A DNA stretch of 16,034 nucleotides from an uncultured Sutterella sp. GTDB lineage: Bacteria; Pseudomonadota; Gammaproteobacteria; Burkholderiales; Burkholderiaceae_F. The translations under genes and the position numbers were made by a program. This document shows, piece by piece, positions 1 through 7,867 of the stretch (within the stretch, counting starts at the first letter, position 1; each line of letters starts with the position of its first letter). Under the pieces are notes generated by a model that worked only from the letters and a program-made list of their open reading frames with translations, searched no databases and was not told where the DNA came from. The stretch is from contig CAJLGW010000045.1 in assembly GCA_905206345.1 (NCBI GenBank), positions 1 to 16,034 on the forward strand, in the 5' to 3' direction.

Positions 1-112
1 GGGCGAGAACCGTCGTGATAGCGGCCGTCAACGTCGTCTTACCATGGTCGACGTGGCCGATCGTGCCCACGTTAACGTGGGGCTTGGTACGTTCAAACTT
101 ACCTTTTGCCAT
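1..112 (-). CDS. tuf: Elongation factor Tu, N-terminal fragment (gene runs off the window start)
   Basis: EF-Tu delivers aminoacyl-tRNA to the ribosomal A site as a GTP complex. The visible 37 codons begin at the ATG at 110-112 and read MAKGKFERTK, then PHVNVGTIGHVDHGKTT, which holds the G1/P-loop (GHVDHGKT, residues 19-26). This is the invariant EF-Tu start. An AAGGA-type ribosome binding site lies about 9 nt upstream. The gene follows fusA by 55 nt with no terminator-like hairpin, so it is the last visible gene of the rpsL-rpsG-fusA-tuf (str) operon. Only the N-terminus is present because the window ends inside the gene. The family assignment is secure; whether to call it tufA or tufB is arbitrary. 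Confidence 0.97.
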   Translation of the reverse strand, partial: MAKGKFERTKPHVNVGTIGHVDHGKTTLTAAITTVLA

Positions 113-167
113 TTTACTTGGTCCTTTAATTGGGTAAATTAGTTAATAAAACTCTTAAAGTTTACGC

Positions 168-2270
168 TTATTTTGCTTTTTCAGCGATCACTTCATCAGC
201 CACGTTACGCGGGGCTTCTGCGTAGTGCTTGAATTGCATGGAGTACGTTGCACGACCTTGCGTCAAAGAGCGAAGGGTCGTAGCGTAGCCAAACATTTCA
301 GCCAACGGAACTTCAGCGCGGATAGCCTTGCCACCACCAGCGATGTCATCCATACCTTGGATCACACCACGGCGAGAAGACAAGTCACCCATGACGTCGC
401 CCATCTTTTCTTCAGGCGTTTCAACTTCAACAGCCATGATCGGTTCGAGCAACACGGGGTGAGCCTTACGCATACCTTCCTTGAAAGCCATGGAAGCGGC
501 CATCTTAAAGGCGTTTTCGTTAGAGTCAACTTCGTGGTAAGAACCGAAGTGCAACGTCACCTTGACGTCAACAACCGGGTAACCAGCCAAAACACCAGCC
601 TTCAACGTGTCTTCAACACCCTTTTGAACGGCCGGGATGTATTCGCGAGGAACAACACCGCCCTTAATGGCGTCAACGAATTCAAAGCCCTTGCCAGCTT
701 CTTGCGGTTCGAGCTTAAGCACAACGTGACCGTATTGACCACGACCACCAGATTGCTTAACAAACTTGAATTCTGCGTTTTCTTCGACAGAGCGGATCGT
801 TTCACGATAGGCCACTTGGGGCTTACCGACGGTGGCTTCAACACCGAATTCACGACGCATACGGTCAACCAAAATTTCCAAGTGCAATTCGCCCATACCG
901 GAAATAATCGTTTGGCCGGATTCTTCGTCCGTGCGCACGCGGAAGGACGGGTCTTCTTGAGCCAAGCGGTTCAATGCGATACCCATCTTTTCTTGGTCAG
1001 CCTTGGTCTTGGGCTCAACAGCTTGAGAAATCACCGGTTCCGGGAATTCCATACGTTCCAAAATCACAGGAGCGTCAATAGCGCAGAGCGTGTCACCAGA
1101 AGTAACTTCCTTCAAGCCAACAGCAGCAGCGATGTCGCCAGCTTCCGTTTCCTTGATTTCCTTACGTTCGTTAGCGTGCATTTGGAGCAAGCGACCGATA
1201 CGTTCTTTCTTATTCTTGACAGAGTTCAAAACCGTTTCGCCGGAGGTCAAAACACCGGAGTAAACGCGCAAGAAGGTCAATTGACCAACATACGGGTCCG
1301 TCATGATCTTAAATGCCAAAGCAGAGAACGGAGCTTTGTCATCAGCGATACGTTCAACTTCGTTGTCATTCAAGTCAACGCCCTTAACCGGCGGAATATC
1401 AACCGGAGACGGCAACAATTGAACGACTGCGTCCAACATACGTTGAACACCCTTGTTCTTAAATGCGGTACCGCAGAGCATCGGTTGAATTTCGCAGGCG
1501 ATCGTACGAGCACGCAAGCCAGCGATGATTTGTTCTTCGCTCAAATCACCGTTTTCAAGGTATTCGTTCATGAGATCTTCATTGGCTTCAGCAGCGGCTT
1601 CAACCATGTTCTCACGCCATTGTTGTGCGTCAGCTTCGAGTTCGGCCGGAATCGGCTTGTACTCGAACTTCATACCTTGGCTTTCTTCGTCCCAAATGAT
1701 GGCACGCATCTTCAAGAGGTCAACCACACCTTCAAAGGTGTCTTCGGCGCCGATCGGAATAACGATAGGCACAGGGTTAGCCTTCAAGCGAACGCGCATT
1801 TGTTCGTAGACCTTGAAGAAGTTGGCACCGGTACGGTCCATCTTGTTCACGAAGGCCAAACGCGGCACACCGTACTTGTTAGCTTGACGCCAAACGGTTT
1901 CAGATTGCGGTTGAACACCACCAACAGCGCAGTAAACCATACAAGCGCCGTCCAACACACGCATGGAACGTTCCACTTCAACGGTGAAGTCAACGTGCCC
2001 CGGGGTGTCAATAATGTTCAAACGGTGTTCCGGGAACGAACCGTCCATGCCCTTCCAGAACGTGGTCGTGGCAGCGGAGGTAATCGTAATACCCTTTTCT
2101 TGTTCTTGTTCCATCCAGTCCATGGTGGCAGCACCATCGTGCACTTCACCGAGCTTGTGAGTGACACCGGTATAGAACAAAATACGTTCAGTGGTCGTGG
2201 TCTTGCCCGCGTCAATGTGGGCAGAGATACCGATATTGCGATAACGCGAGATCGGAGTGGTACGAGCCAT
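168..2270 (-). CDS. fusA: Elongation factor G (translocase GTPase)
   Basis: EF-G drives tRNA-mRNA translocation and, with RRF, ribosome recycling. The 700-residue product is the usual length. Visible motifs are G1 AHIDAGKTT (17-25), G2 GITITSAA (60-67), G3 DTPGH (88-92), G4 NKMD (142-145) and G5 GTAF (267-270), followed by domains II to V. Two in-frame ATGs lie close together at 2274-2276 and 2268-2270. I chose the second because the AGGGG ribosome binding site directly abuts the first ATG but sits a proper 6 nt from the second, and because the product then starts MARTTPISRYRNIGISAH as in relatives. It lies 61 nt after rpsG and 55 nt before tuf, in the same operon. The frame is intact. TTA, CTA and TCA codons are absent over most of the gene, leaving a very long spurious open frame on the other strand. 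Confidence 0.98.
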   Translation of the reverse strand: MARTTPISRYRNIGISAHIDAGKTTTTERILFYTGVTHKLGEVHDGAATMDWMEQEQEKGITITSAATTTFWKGMDGSFPEHRLNIIDTPGHVDFTVEVERSMRVLDGACMVYCAVGGVQPQSETVWRQANKYGVPRLAFVNKMDRTGANFFKVYEQMRVRLKANPVPIVIPIGAEDTFEGVVDLLKMRAIIWDEESQGMKFEYKPIPAELEADAQQWRENMVEAAAEANEDLMNEYLENGDLSEEQIIAGLRARTIACEIQPMLCGTAFKNKGVQRMLDAVVQLLPSPVDIPPVKGVDLNDNEVERIADDKAPFSALAFKIMTDPYVGQLTFLRVYSGVLTSGETVLNSVKNKKERIGRLLQMHANERKEIKETEAGDIAAAVGLKEVTSGDTLCAIDAPVILERMEFPEPVISQAVEPKTKADQEKMGIALNRLAQEDPSFRVRTDEESGQTIISGMGELHLEILVDRMRREFGVEATVGKPQVAYRETIRSVEENAEFKFVKQSGGRGQYGHVVLKLEPQEAGKGFEFVDAIKGGVVPREYIPAVQKGVEDTLKAGVLAGYPVVDVKVTLHFGSYHEVDSNENAFKMAASMAFKEGMRKAHPVLLEPIMAVEVETPEEKMGDVMGDLSSRRGVIQGMDDIAGGGKAIRAEVPLAEMFGYATTLRSLTQGRATYSMQFKHYAEAPRNVADEVIAEKAK

Positions 2271-2290
2271 TTTCATCCCCTAGTTGGAGA

Positions 2291-2320
2291 CGATGCGCAG
2301 AACGACTGTTCGACGCATCG
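2291..2320 (-). promoter_or_regulatory. Hairpin in the rpsG-fusA intercistronic gap
   Basis: A 7-bp stem (CGATGCG with CGCATCG), a 2x2 internal loop and a further 4-bp stem (GAAC with GTTC) close an AGTC tetraloop. The structure ends about 10 nt before the fusA ribosome binding site. No U-tract follows, so it is not a terminator. A processing site or a translational control element for fusA is an inference. Confidence 0.45.
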
Positions 2321-2331
2321 AGTTAATCAAA

Positions 2332-2802
2332 TTAGAAACGGAAGTGAGAGAAAGCCTTGTTAGCTTCAGCCATGCGGTGAACTTCGTCACGCTTCTTCAT
2401 GGCGCCACCACGGCCTTCGGCCGCATCCAACAACTCACCAGCTAAGCGTTGGGGCATCGACTTCTCAGCGCGCTTCTTAGCCGATTCGCGCAACCAGCGC
2501 ATGGCAAGAGCCATACGACGGACAGGGCGAACTTCAACCGGAACTTGGTAGTTAGCACCACCAACACGACGGCTCTTAACTTCCACGATCGGGCGGACGT
2601 TATTCAAAGCGGTCGTGAACACTTCGAGAGCGTTCTTACCAGTCTTGGCTTCGATTTCTTCAAGGGCGCCATAAACGATGCGTTCGGCGACGGCCTTCTT
2701 GCCATCGAGCATGATCACATTCACAAATTTGGCGATTTCAACAGAGCCGAACTTAGGATCCGGCAAAACTTCACGTTTCGGTACTTCGCGACGACGGGGC
2801 AT
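2332..2802 (-). CDS. rpsG: 30S ribosomal protein S7
   Basis: S7 is a primary binder of the 16S rRNA 3' major domain and nucleates assembly of the 30S head near the exit site. The 156-residue product starts MPRRREVPKREVLPDP and contains the family core GALNNVRP-like and VGGANYQVPVEV segments, with the tail SHFRF. Length matches the bacterial family. The ATG at 2800-2802 has a strong GAGGA ribosome binding site 5 to 9 nt upstream. It sits 126 nt after rpsL and 61 nt before fusA. In E. coli, S7 represses its own operon by binding the rpsL-rpsG gap. The gap here is long and contains a hairpin, so similar control is plausible but not shown. Confidence 0.98.
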   Translation of the reverse strand: MPRRREVPKREVLPDPKFGSVEIAKFVNVIMLDGKKAVAERIVYGALEEIEAKTGKNALEVFTTALNNVRPIVEVKSRRVGGANYQVPVEVRPVRRMALAMRWLRESAKKRAEKSMPQRLAGELLDAAEGRGGAMKKRDEVHRMAEANKAFSHFRF

Positions 2803-2838
2803 TTTTTCCTCTTTTCGTAGTCTTCAGTCATTAACATT

Positions 2839-2860
2839 GCGATCACTCAATTAGGATCGC
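2839..2860 (-). promoter_or_regulatory. Hairpin in the rpsL-rpsG gap, possible S7 operator
   Basis: GCGATC and GATCGC form a perfect 6-bp stem around a 10-nt loop, 37 nt upstream of the rpsG start. A second small stem (CGGC/GCCG) lies just after the rpsL stop. In E. coli the equivalent gap is the S7 translational operator. Position supports that here, but I cannot show S7-specific sequence features. Confidence 0.3.
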
Positions 2861-2928
2861 GACTTACTCGGCCTTGCCACCAAACAAACGGGAGGCTCGG
2901 TCCGTTCACGGCTACTAGTGCCGCGAAA

Positions 2929-3306
2929 TTAAGCTGCCTTCGGGCGCTTGGCGCCGTACTTGGAGCGAGATTGCTTACGATCCTTAACACCTTGGGTGTC
3001 CAAAGAACCGCGGACAACGTGGTAACGCACACCAGGCAAGTCCTTAACACGACCGCCGCGGATCAACACGACGCTGTGTTCTTGCAAGTTGTGGCCTTCA
3101 CCACCGATATAAGAAATGACCTCAAAGCCGTTGGTCAAACGCACCTTAGCGACCTTACGCAAAGCGGAGTTCGGCTTCTTCGGGGTCGTGGTGTACACGC
3201 GCGTGCAAACGCCACGCTTTTGCGGGCAGTTCTTAAGCGCGGGGCTCTTGCTTTTATCGTGCGTGAGCTCACGGGGCTTACGCACCAATTGGTTAATAGT
3301 AGGCAT
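2929..3306 (-). CDS. rpsL: 30S ribosomal protein S12
   Basis: S12 sits at the decoding centre and controls accuracy. The 125-residue product begins MPTINQLVRKPR and carries CPQKRGVCTRVYTTTPKKPN and the GGRVKDLPGVRYH loop. Lys43, Lys88 and Asp89 (counting Met1) are unchanged at the classical streptomycin-resistance positions, so no ribosomal resistance mutation is seen there. An in-frame upstream ATG would add 13 residues with no family counterpart. I chose the ATG at 3304-3306, which gives the normal N-terminus, although its ribosome binding site is weak (GGAC at about -8). It is the first gene of the str operon, about 150 nt downstream of a good promoter and 299 nt after rpoC. Confidence 0.98.
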   Translation of the reverse strand: MPTINQLVRKPRELTHDKSKSPALKNCPQKRGVCTRVYTTTPKKPNSALRKVAKVRLTNGFEVISYIGGEGHNLQEHSVVLIRGGRVKDLPGVRYHVVRGSLDTQGVKDRKQSRSKYGAKRPKAA

Positions 3307-3462
3307 AAAAGTCCGTATTAAAAATTCATCAACCACGCAGTGCATGGAAGAGTGAATGCTGGTTTTTAAAACGTCCGTTGCTTAAACGCAAAACGCCCTT
3401 CTTTGACTTTTTAGTAGTCAATGAAAGGTTTAATCTCACGAAAAAGCGATCGGAGAGTCGAG

Positions 3463-3491
3463 AGTATCGTATTTTTTTCTCTTATTGTCAA
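3463..3491 (-). promoter_or_regulatory. Sigma70-type promoter of the rpsL-rpsG-fusA-tuf operon
   Basis: A perfect -35 box TTGACA (3486-3491) and a -10 box GATACT (3463-3468, four of six consensus matches) are separated by exactly 17 nt. The spacer is A-rich. Transcription should start near 3456-3458, leaving a leader of about 150 nt before rpsL. It is the best promoter match in the window and sits just after the rpoC terminator-like hairpin. The start point is inferred. Confidence 0.75.
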
Positions 3492-3507
3492 GACCTTAAG
3501 AGAAAAA
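3474..3507. repeat. Perfect 11-bp inverted repeat enclosing the rpsL -35 box
   Basis: The arms TTTTTCTCTTA (3497-3507 on the minus strand) and TAAGAGAAAAA (3474-3484) are exact reverse complements. They flank a 12-nt centre that contains the whole TTGACA box. The arms are low-complexity, so chance is possible. It could be an operator, or an RNA stem that sequesters the U-tract of the rpoC terminator. Confidence 0.6.
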
Positions 3508-3514
3508 TGATTAA

Positions 3515-3555
3515 GGACTAGTAAGCGTTTACTCTCTAAAAACGCCTACCAGCCC
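3515..3555 (-). terminator. Probable intrinsic terminator after rpoC
   Basis: A 16-bp stem forms without mismatches (four G-U wobbles) between GGGCTGGTAGGCGTTT and AAACGCTTACTAGTCC, around a 9-nt loop. The U-rich run TTAATCATTTTTCTC follows on the transcribed strand. The U-tract begins a few bases late, so termination may be partial. It lies about 50 nt after the rpoC stop and just before the rpsL promoter. Confidence 0.6.
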
Positions 3556-3567
3556 TTCATTTTGTGG

Positions 3568-3590
3568 CTTGGGGTTATTAAAACCCCAAG
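3568..3590 (-). other. Hairpin just downstream of the rpoC stop
   Basis: CTTGGGGTT and AACCCCAAG form a perfect 9-bp stem around a TTAAT loop, 15 nt after the rpoC stop. The bases after it (CCACAAAAT) are not a U-tract. It is more likely a 3'-end stabiliser or processing structure than an intrinsic terminator by itself. Confidence 0.5.
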
Positions 3591-3605
3591 TCAATCAAAT
3601 TTGTC

Positions 3606-6600
3606 TTATTCAGACAACGGTTTGTCATCACCTGAGATCGCTTCGATAGCATCTTCAACGACTTCGCTTTGAGCAAAGTCAGAAGCAAAGTTGCTTTCTT
3701 GAGCTTCCATCTCTTCGTTATGCTTAACCGTACGATGGTATGCCAAACCCGTACCTGCCGGGATTAAGCGACCAACGATCACGTTTTCCTTCAAGCCGCG
3801 CAACTCGTCCTTCTTGCCCATGATGGCAGCTTCGGTGAGCACACGCGTCGTTTCTTGGAAGGAAGCGGCGGAGATAAAGGAGTCCGTCGACAAGCTAGCC
3901 TTCGTAATACCCAAGAGAACGTTTTCGTACAATGCGGGACGCTTACCGGCAGCAATTGCCTTATCGTTTTCGTCCAACATTTCAGAACGTTCAACTTGTT
4001 CATCACGAATAAACGGCGTATCACCCGGATCCGTAATCTTCACACGGCGCAACATTTGGCGAACGATCACTTCAATGTGCTTGTCGTTGATCTTCACACC
4101 TTGCAAGCGGTACACATCTTGAACTTCGTCAACGATGTAACGAGCCAAAGCTTCGATACCTAACAAGCGCAAGATGTCGTGCGGATCAGCCGGACCGTCA
4201 ACGATTTCTTCACCCTTTTGAACGACTTGACCGTCGTGGACCAAAACGTTCTTATCCTTAGAGATCAAGAATTCGTGATCTTGGCCTTCGCTGTCGGTAA
4301 TCACCAAACGTTGCTTACCCTTGGTTTCCTTACCGAAGGTCACCGTACCCGTCACTTCTGCCAACATGCCGGCATCCTTCGGAGAACGAGCTTCGAAGAG
4401 TTCTGCCACACGCGGCAAACCACCAGTAATGTCACGCGTCTTTTGGGATTCAACCGGAATACGTGCAAGCACTTCGCCACGGCCAATCTTTTGACCATCG
4501 CGAACCACAATCAAAGCACCGACCGGCAATTGAATCGACACACGGTGATCCGTACCCGGAATCTTCACTTCGTTGCCATCTTCGTCAACCAAGCGAACAG
4601 CAGGACGCATCACTTGCGTCATACCCTTCTTACCCTTAGCAGACGTACCGACAGAGTGCTTCGGATCGATCACGACGAGGCTGGACAAACCGGTCACTTC
4701 ATCGGTTTGGCTCATCACGGTAACGTTATCGATAACGCCTTCGAATTGAACCGTACCACCGTATTCAGAAATAATCGGACGGGTCATCGGATCCCAGTTG
4801 GCCAATTGAACACCAGCCTTGACTTCATGATCCGGTTGAACCAACAACGTGGCACCGTAAGGAACCTTATGGCGTTCACGTTCGCGACCGTTATCACTGA
4901 TGATGATTTCGCCGGAGCGAGAAATCACAACCAAGTCGCCCTTAGAGCTCGTCACATAGCGCATCGCAGAAGAGTAGCTCACAACACCGTTGACCTTAGC
5001 TTCAACGGAGCTTGCTACTGCTGCACGGCTAGCGGCACCACCGATGTGGAACGTACGCATCGTTAACTGCGTACCCGGTTCACCGATAGATTGAGCGGCG
5101 ATCACACCAACAGCTTCACCGGCGTTGACCAAGCTACCGCGACCTAAGTCACGACCATAGCACTTAGCGCACAAACCGTAACGCGTTTTGCAAGTCAACG
5201 GCGTTCTGACCATGACTTCGTCGATACCCAATTTTTCAATGAGATCGCACTCGTCTTCGGTCAACATCGTACCGGTTTCGATAACCACAGCACCCGTTTC
5301 CGGATCCACAACGTCAGCGCTCGTCACACGACCTAAAACGCGATCGCGCAAGGATTGAATAACGTCACCACCTTCGACCAAAGCCTTCATGCTGACGCCT
5401 TCGGTCGTATGGCAATCGTCTTCCACAACCACCAAGTCTTGCGTCACGTCAACCAAACGACGCGTCAAGTAACCAGAGTTAGCGGTCTTCAAAGCCGTAT
5501 CGGCCAAACCCTTACGAGCACCGTGAGTAGAAATAAAGTACTGTAATACGTTCAAACCTTCACGGAAGTTTGCGGTAATCGGCGTTTCAATAATGGAGCC
5601 GTCAGGCTTAGCCATCAAACCACGCATACCAGCCAACTGACGAATCTGAGCTGCAGAACCACGAGCACCAGAGTCGGCCATCATGTACACAGAGTTAAAG
5701 GACTCTTGCTTGGTAGCCTTACCATGGCGATCGATCACCGGTTCAGTAGACAATTCTTCCATCATCACCTTACCGACTTGATCGGAGGTGCGCCCCCAAA
5801 TATCCACGACCTTGTTATAGCGTTCGCCTTGCGTAACCAAACCGGAAGCGTATTGAGCTTCGATTTCCTTCACTTCTTGTTCAGCGGCGTTAACCAACTT
5901 CACCTTTTGTTCCGGAACCGTCATGTCGCCGATACAGATGGACAAACCACCGAGCGTAGCCAATGCATAACCACGGTTCTTTAAGTGGTCAGCGAACATC
6001 ACCGTAGCGCGCAAGCCGCACTTACGGAAACAGACGTTGATCAAACGAGCAATTTCCTTCTTCTTCAAAGTACGGTTCAATTCGGCGAAACTCATACCTT
6101 CAGGAAGGATTTCAGACAACAAAGCACGACCAGCCGTCGTTTCGTAACGAACGATCTTGGCAGTCTTTTCACCCGTTTGTTTGTTCAATTCATATTCTTT
6201 GATACGAACCGTACAACGCGTTTGGAGTTCGACAACCTTGTTATCCAAGGCACGACGCACTTCAGCTACGTCAGCAAAGAACATGCCTTCGCCCTTGGCG
6301 TTAACACGTTCGCGCGTTGAGTAGTAAAGACCCAACACCATATCTTGTGACGGCACGATGGACGGATCGCCGTTAGCCGGGAACAAGACGTTGTTGGAGG
6401 CCAACATCAAAGAGCGAGCTTCCAATTGAGCTTCCAAGCTCAACGGAACGTGCACAGCCATTTGGTCACCGTCGAAGTCAGCGTTAAATGCTGCGCAAAC
6501 GAGCGGATGCAATTGAATGGCCTTACCTTCAATCAACTTCGGTTCGAAGGCTTGAATACCCAAGCGGTGCAACGTCGGAGCACGGTTCAACATCACCGGG

Positions 6601-7856
6601 TGTTCGTAAATCACTTCTTCGAGGATGTCCCACACCACCGGTTCTTGATTGTCCACCATCTTCTTGGCAGCCTTGATCGTCATGGCCAAGCCACGACGTT
6701 CGAGCTTATTGAAGATGAAGGGCTTGAACAATTCCAAGGCCATCAACTTCGGCAAACCGCATTGGTGCAAACGCAAGTACGGGCCGACGGTAATCACGGA
6801 ACGACCAGAGTAGTCCACGCGCTTACCCAACAAGTTTTGACGAAAACGACCGCTCTTACCCTTGATCATGTCAGCCAAGGACTTCAACGGACGCTTAGAC
6901 GGACCCGTCATGGCCTTACCACGACGACCGTTATCCAACAAGCTGTCAACAGCTTCTTGCAACATGCGCTTTTCGTTGCGGATGATGATGTCCGGAGCCT
7001 TGAGCTCAAGCAAACGCTTCAAGCGGTTGTTACGGTTAATCACACGGCGATACAAGTCGTTCAAGTCGGACGTGGCGAAACGGCCACCATCCAACGGAAC
7101 CAACGGACGCAAGTCAGGCGGCAATACCGGCAAGACTTCCATGACCATCCATTCGGGCTTCACGCCAGAACGTTGGAAACCTTCCAAAACCTTCAAGCGC
7201 TTAGAGAACTTCTTGATCTTGGCATCAGAAGACGTATCTTCCAATTCCTTGCGCAAGCGTTCCACTTCATGATCAACGTCAATCGTACGAAGCATTTCAC
7301 GGATGGCTTCAGCGCCCATCATGGCCTTGAAGTCAGAACCGAATTGTTCAACCTTTTCGAGGTATTCGTCTTCGGTGAGCAATTGCCCGCGCGTCATATC
7401 CGTCATACCCGGATCGACAACACAGTAAGCTTCAAAATACAAAACACGTTCGATATCGCGCAACGGGATATCAAGCACCATACCCATACGGGACGGCAAG
7501 CTCTTTAAGAACCAAATATGTGCAACAGGACTGGCCAACTCAATGTGGCCCATGCGTTCACGGCGAACCTTCGAAAGCGTGACTTCAACGCCACACTTTT
7601 CGCACACGACACCACGGTGCTTCAAACGCTTGTACTTACCGCACAAACATTCGTAATCCTTCACCGGGCCGAAGATCTTGGCACAGAACAAACCATCACG
7701 TTCCGGTTTAAAGGTACGATAGTTGATGGTTTCCGGCTTCTTTACTTCGCCATAAGACCAAGAGCGAATTTTTTCCGGCGATGCAAGACCAATCTTGATC
7801 GCGTCAAAATGTTCGTCCTGATTAAGTTGCTTAAACAGATCGATAAGCGGATTCAT
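3606..7856 (-). CDS. rpoC: DNA-directed RNA polymerase subunit beta'
   Basis: Beta' forms the second half of the polymerase active-site cleft. The 1416-residue product has the N-terminal zinc ribbon cysteines Cys70, Cys72, Cys85 and Cys88. The catalytic NADFDGDQ motif is at 458-465, with the Mg-binding Asp460, Asp462 and Asp464 numbered as in E. coli. The second zinc site is Cys815, Cys889, Cys896 and Cys899, followed by the bridge helix/trigger loop region (VGVIAAQSIGEPGTQLTMRT, 917-935 approximately). Length is close to the roughly 1400 residues usual in proteobacteria. The ATG at 7854-7856 has an AAGGAC ribosome binding site and lies only 11 nt after the rpoB stop, so the two are cotranscribed and probably translationally coupled. 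The frame is unbroken. Confidence 0.99.
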   Translation of the reverse strand: MNPLIDLFKQLNQDEHFDAIKIGLASPEKIRSWSYGEVKKPETINYRTFKPERDGLFCAKIFGPVKDYECLCGKYKRLKHRGVVCEKCGVEVTLSKVRRERMGHIELASPVAHIWFLKSLPSRMGMVLDIPLRDIERVLYFEAYCVVDPGMTDMTRGQLLTEDEYLEKVEQFGSDFKAMMGAEAIREMLRTIDVDHEVERLRKELEDTSSDAKIKKFSKRLKVLEGFQRSGVKPEWMVMEVLPVLPPDLRPLVPLDGGRFATSDLNDLYRRVINRNNRLKRLLELKAPDIIIRNEKRMLQEAVDSLLDNGRRGKAMTGPSKRPLKSLADMIKGKSGRFRQNLLGKRVDYSGRSVITVGPYLRLHQCGLPKLMALELFKPFIFNKLERRGLAMTIKAAKKMVDNQEPVVWDILEEVIYEHPVMLNRAPTLHRLGIQAFEPKLIEGKAIQLHPLVCAAFNADFDGDQMAVHVPLSLEAQLEARSLMLASNNVLFPANGDPSIVPSQDMVLGLYYSTRERVNAKGEGMFFADVAEVRRALDNKVVELQTRCTVRIKEYELNKQTGEKTAKIVRYETTAGRALLSEILPEGMSFAELNRTLKKKEIARLINVCFRKCGLRATVMFADHLKNRGYALATLGGLSICIGDMTVPEQKVKLVNAAEQEVKEIEAQYASGLVTQGERYNKVVDIWGRTSDQVGKVMMEELSTEPVIDRHGKATKQESFNSVYMMADSGARGSAAQIRQLAGMRGLMAKPDGSIIETPITANFREGLNVLQYFISTHGARKGLADTALKTANSGYLTRRLVDVTQDLVVVEDDCHTTEGVSMKALVEGGDVIQSLRDRVLGRVTSADVVDPETGAVVIETGTMLTEDECDLIEKLGIDEVMVRTPLTCKTRYGLCAKCYGRDLGRGSLVNAGEAVGVIAAQSIGEPGTQLTMRTFHIGGAASRAAVASSVEAKVNGVVSYSSAMRYVTSSKGDLVVISRSGEIIISDNGRERERHKVPYGATLLVQPDHEVKAGVQLANWDPMTRPIISEYGGTVQFEGVIDNVTVMSQTDEVTGLSSLVVIDPKHSVGTSAKGKKGMTQVMRPAVRLVDEDGNEVKIPGTDHRVSIQLPVGALIVVRDGQKIGRGEVLARIPVESQKTRDITGGLPRVAELFEARSPKDAGMLAEVTGTVTFGKETKGKQRLVITDSEGQDHEFLISKDKNVLVHDGQVVQKGEEIVDGPADPHDILRLLGIEALARYIVDEVQDVYRLQGVKINDKHIEVIVRQMLRRVKITDPGDTPFIRDEQVERSEMLDENDKAIAAGKRPALYENVLLGITKASLSTDSFISAASFQETTRVLTEAAIMGKKDELRGLKENVIVGRLIPAGTGLAYHRTVKHNEEMEAQESNFASDFAQSEVVEDAIEAISGDDKPLSE

Positions 7857-7867
7857 CAGTTCTGTCC

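Larger units (their letters stand above)
3307..3605 (-). other. rpoC-rpsL intergenic region (terminator, promoter and leader)
   Basis: No gene is seen in these 299 nt. In transcription order it holds a 9-bp hairpin, a 16-bp terminator-like hairpin, an inverted repeat enclosing a -35 box, a -10 box, and then about 150 nt of rpsL leader. The leader includes a 6-bp hairpin at 3403-3421 (TTGACT with AGTCAA). This is where the rpoBC unit appears to hand over to the str operon. Confidence 0.7.

Noticed and set aside
225..2363. A 712-codon open frame on the plus strand opposite fusA
   Set aside because: It is exactly in register with fusA codons, has no recognisable domain, and is explained by the lack of TTA, CTA and TCA codons in fusA.
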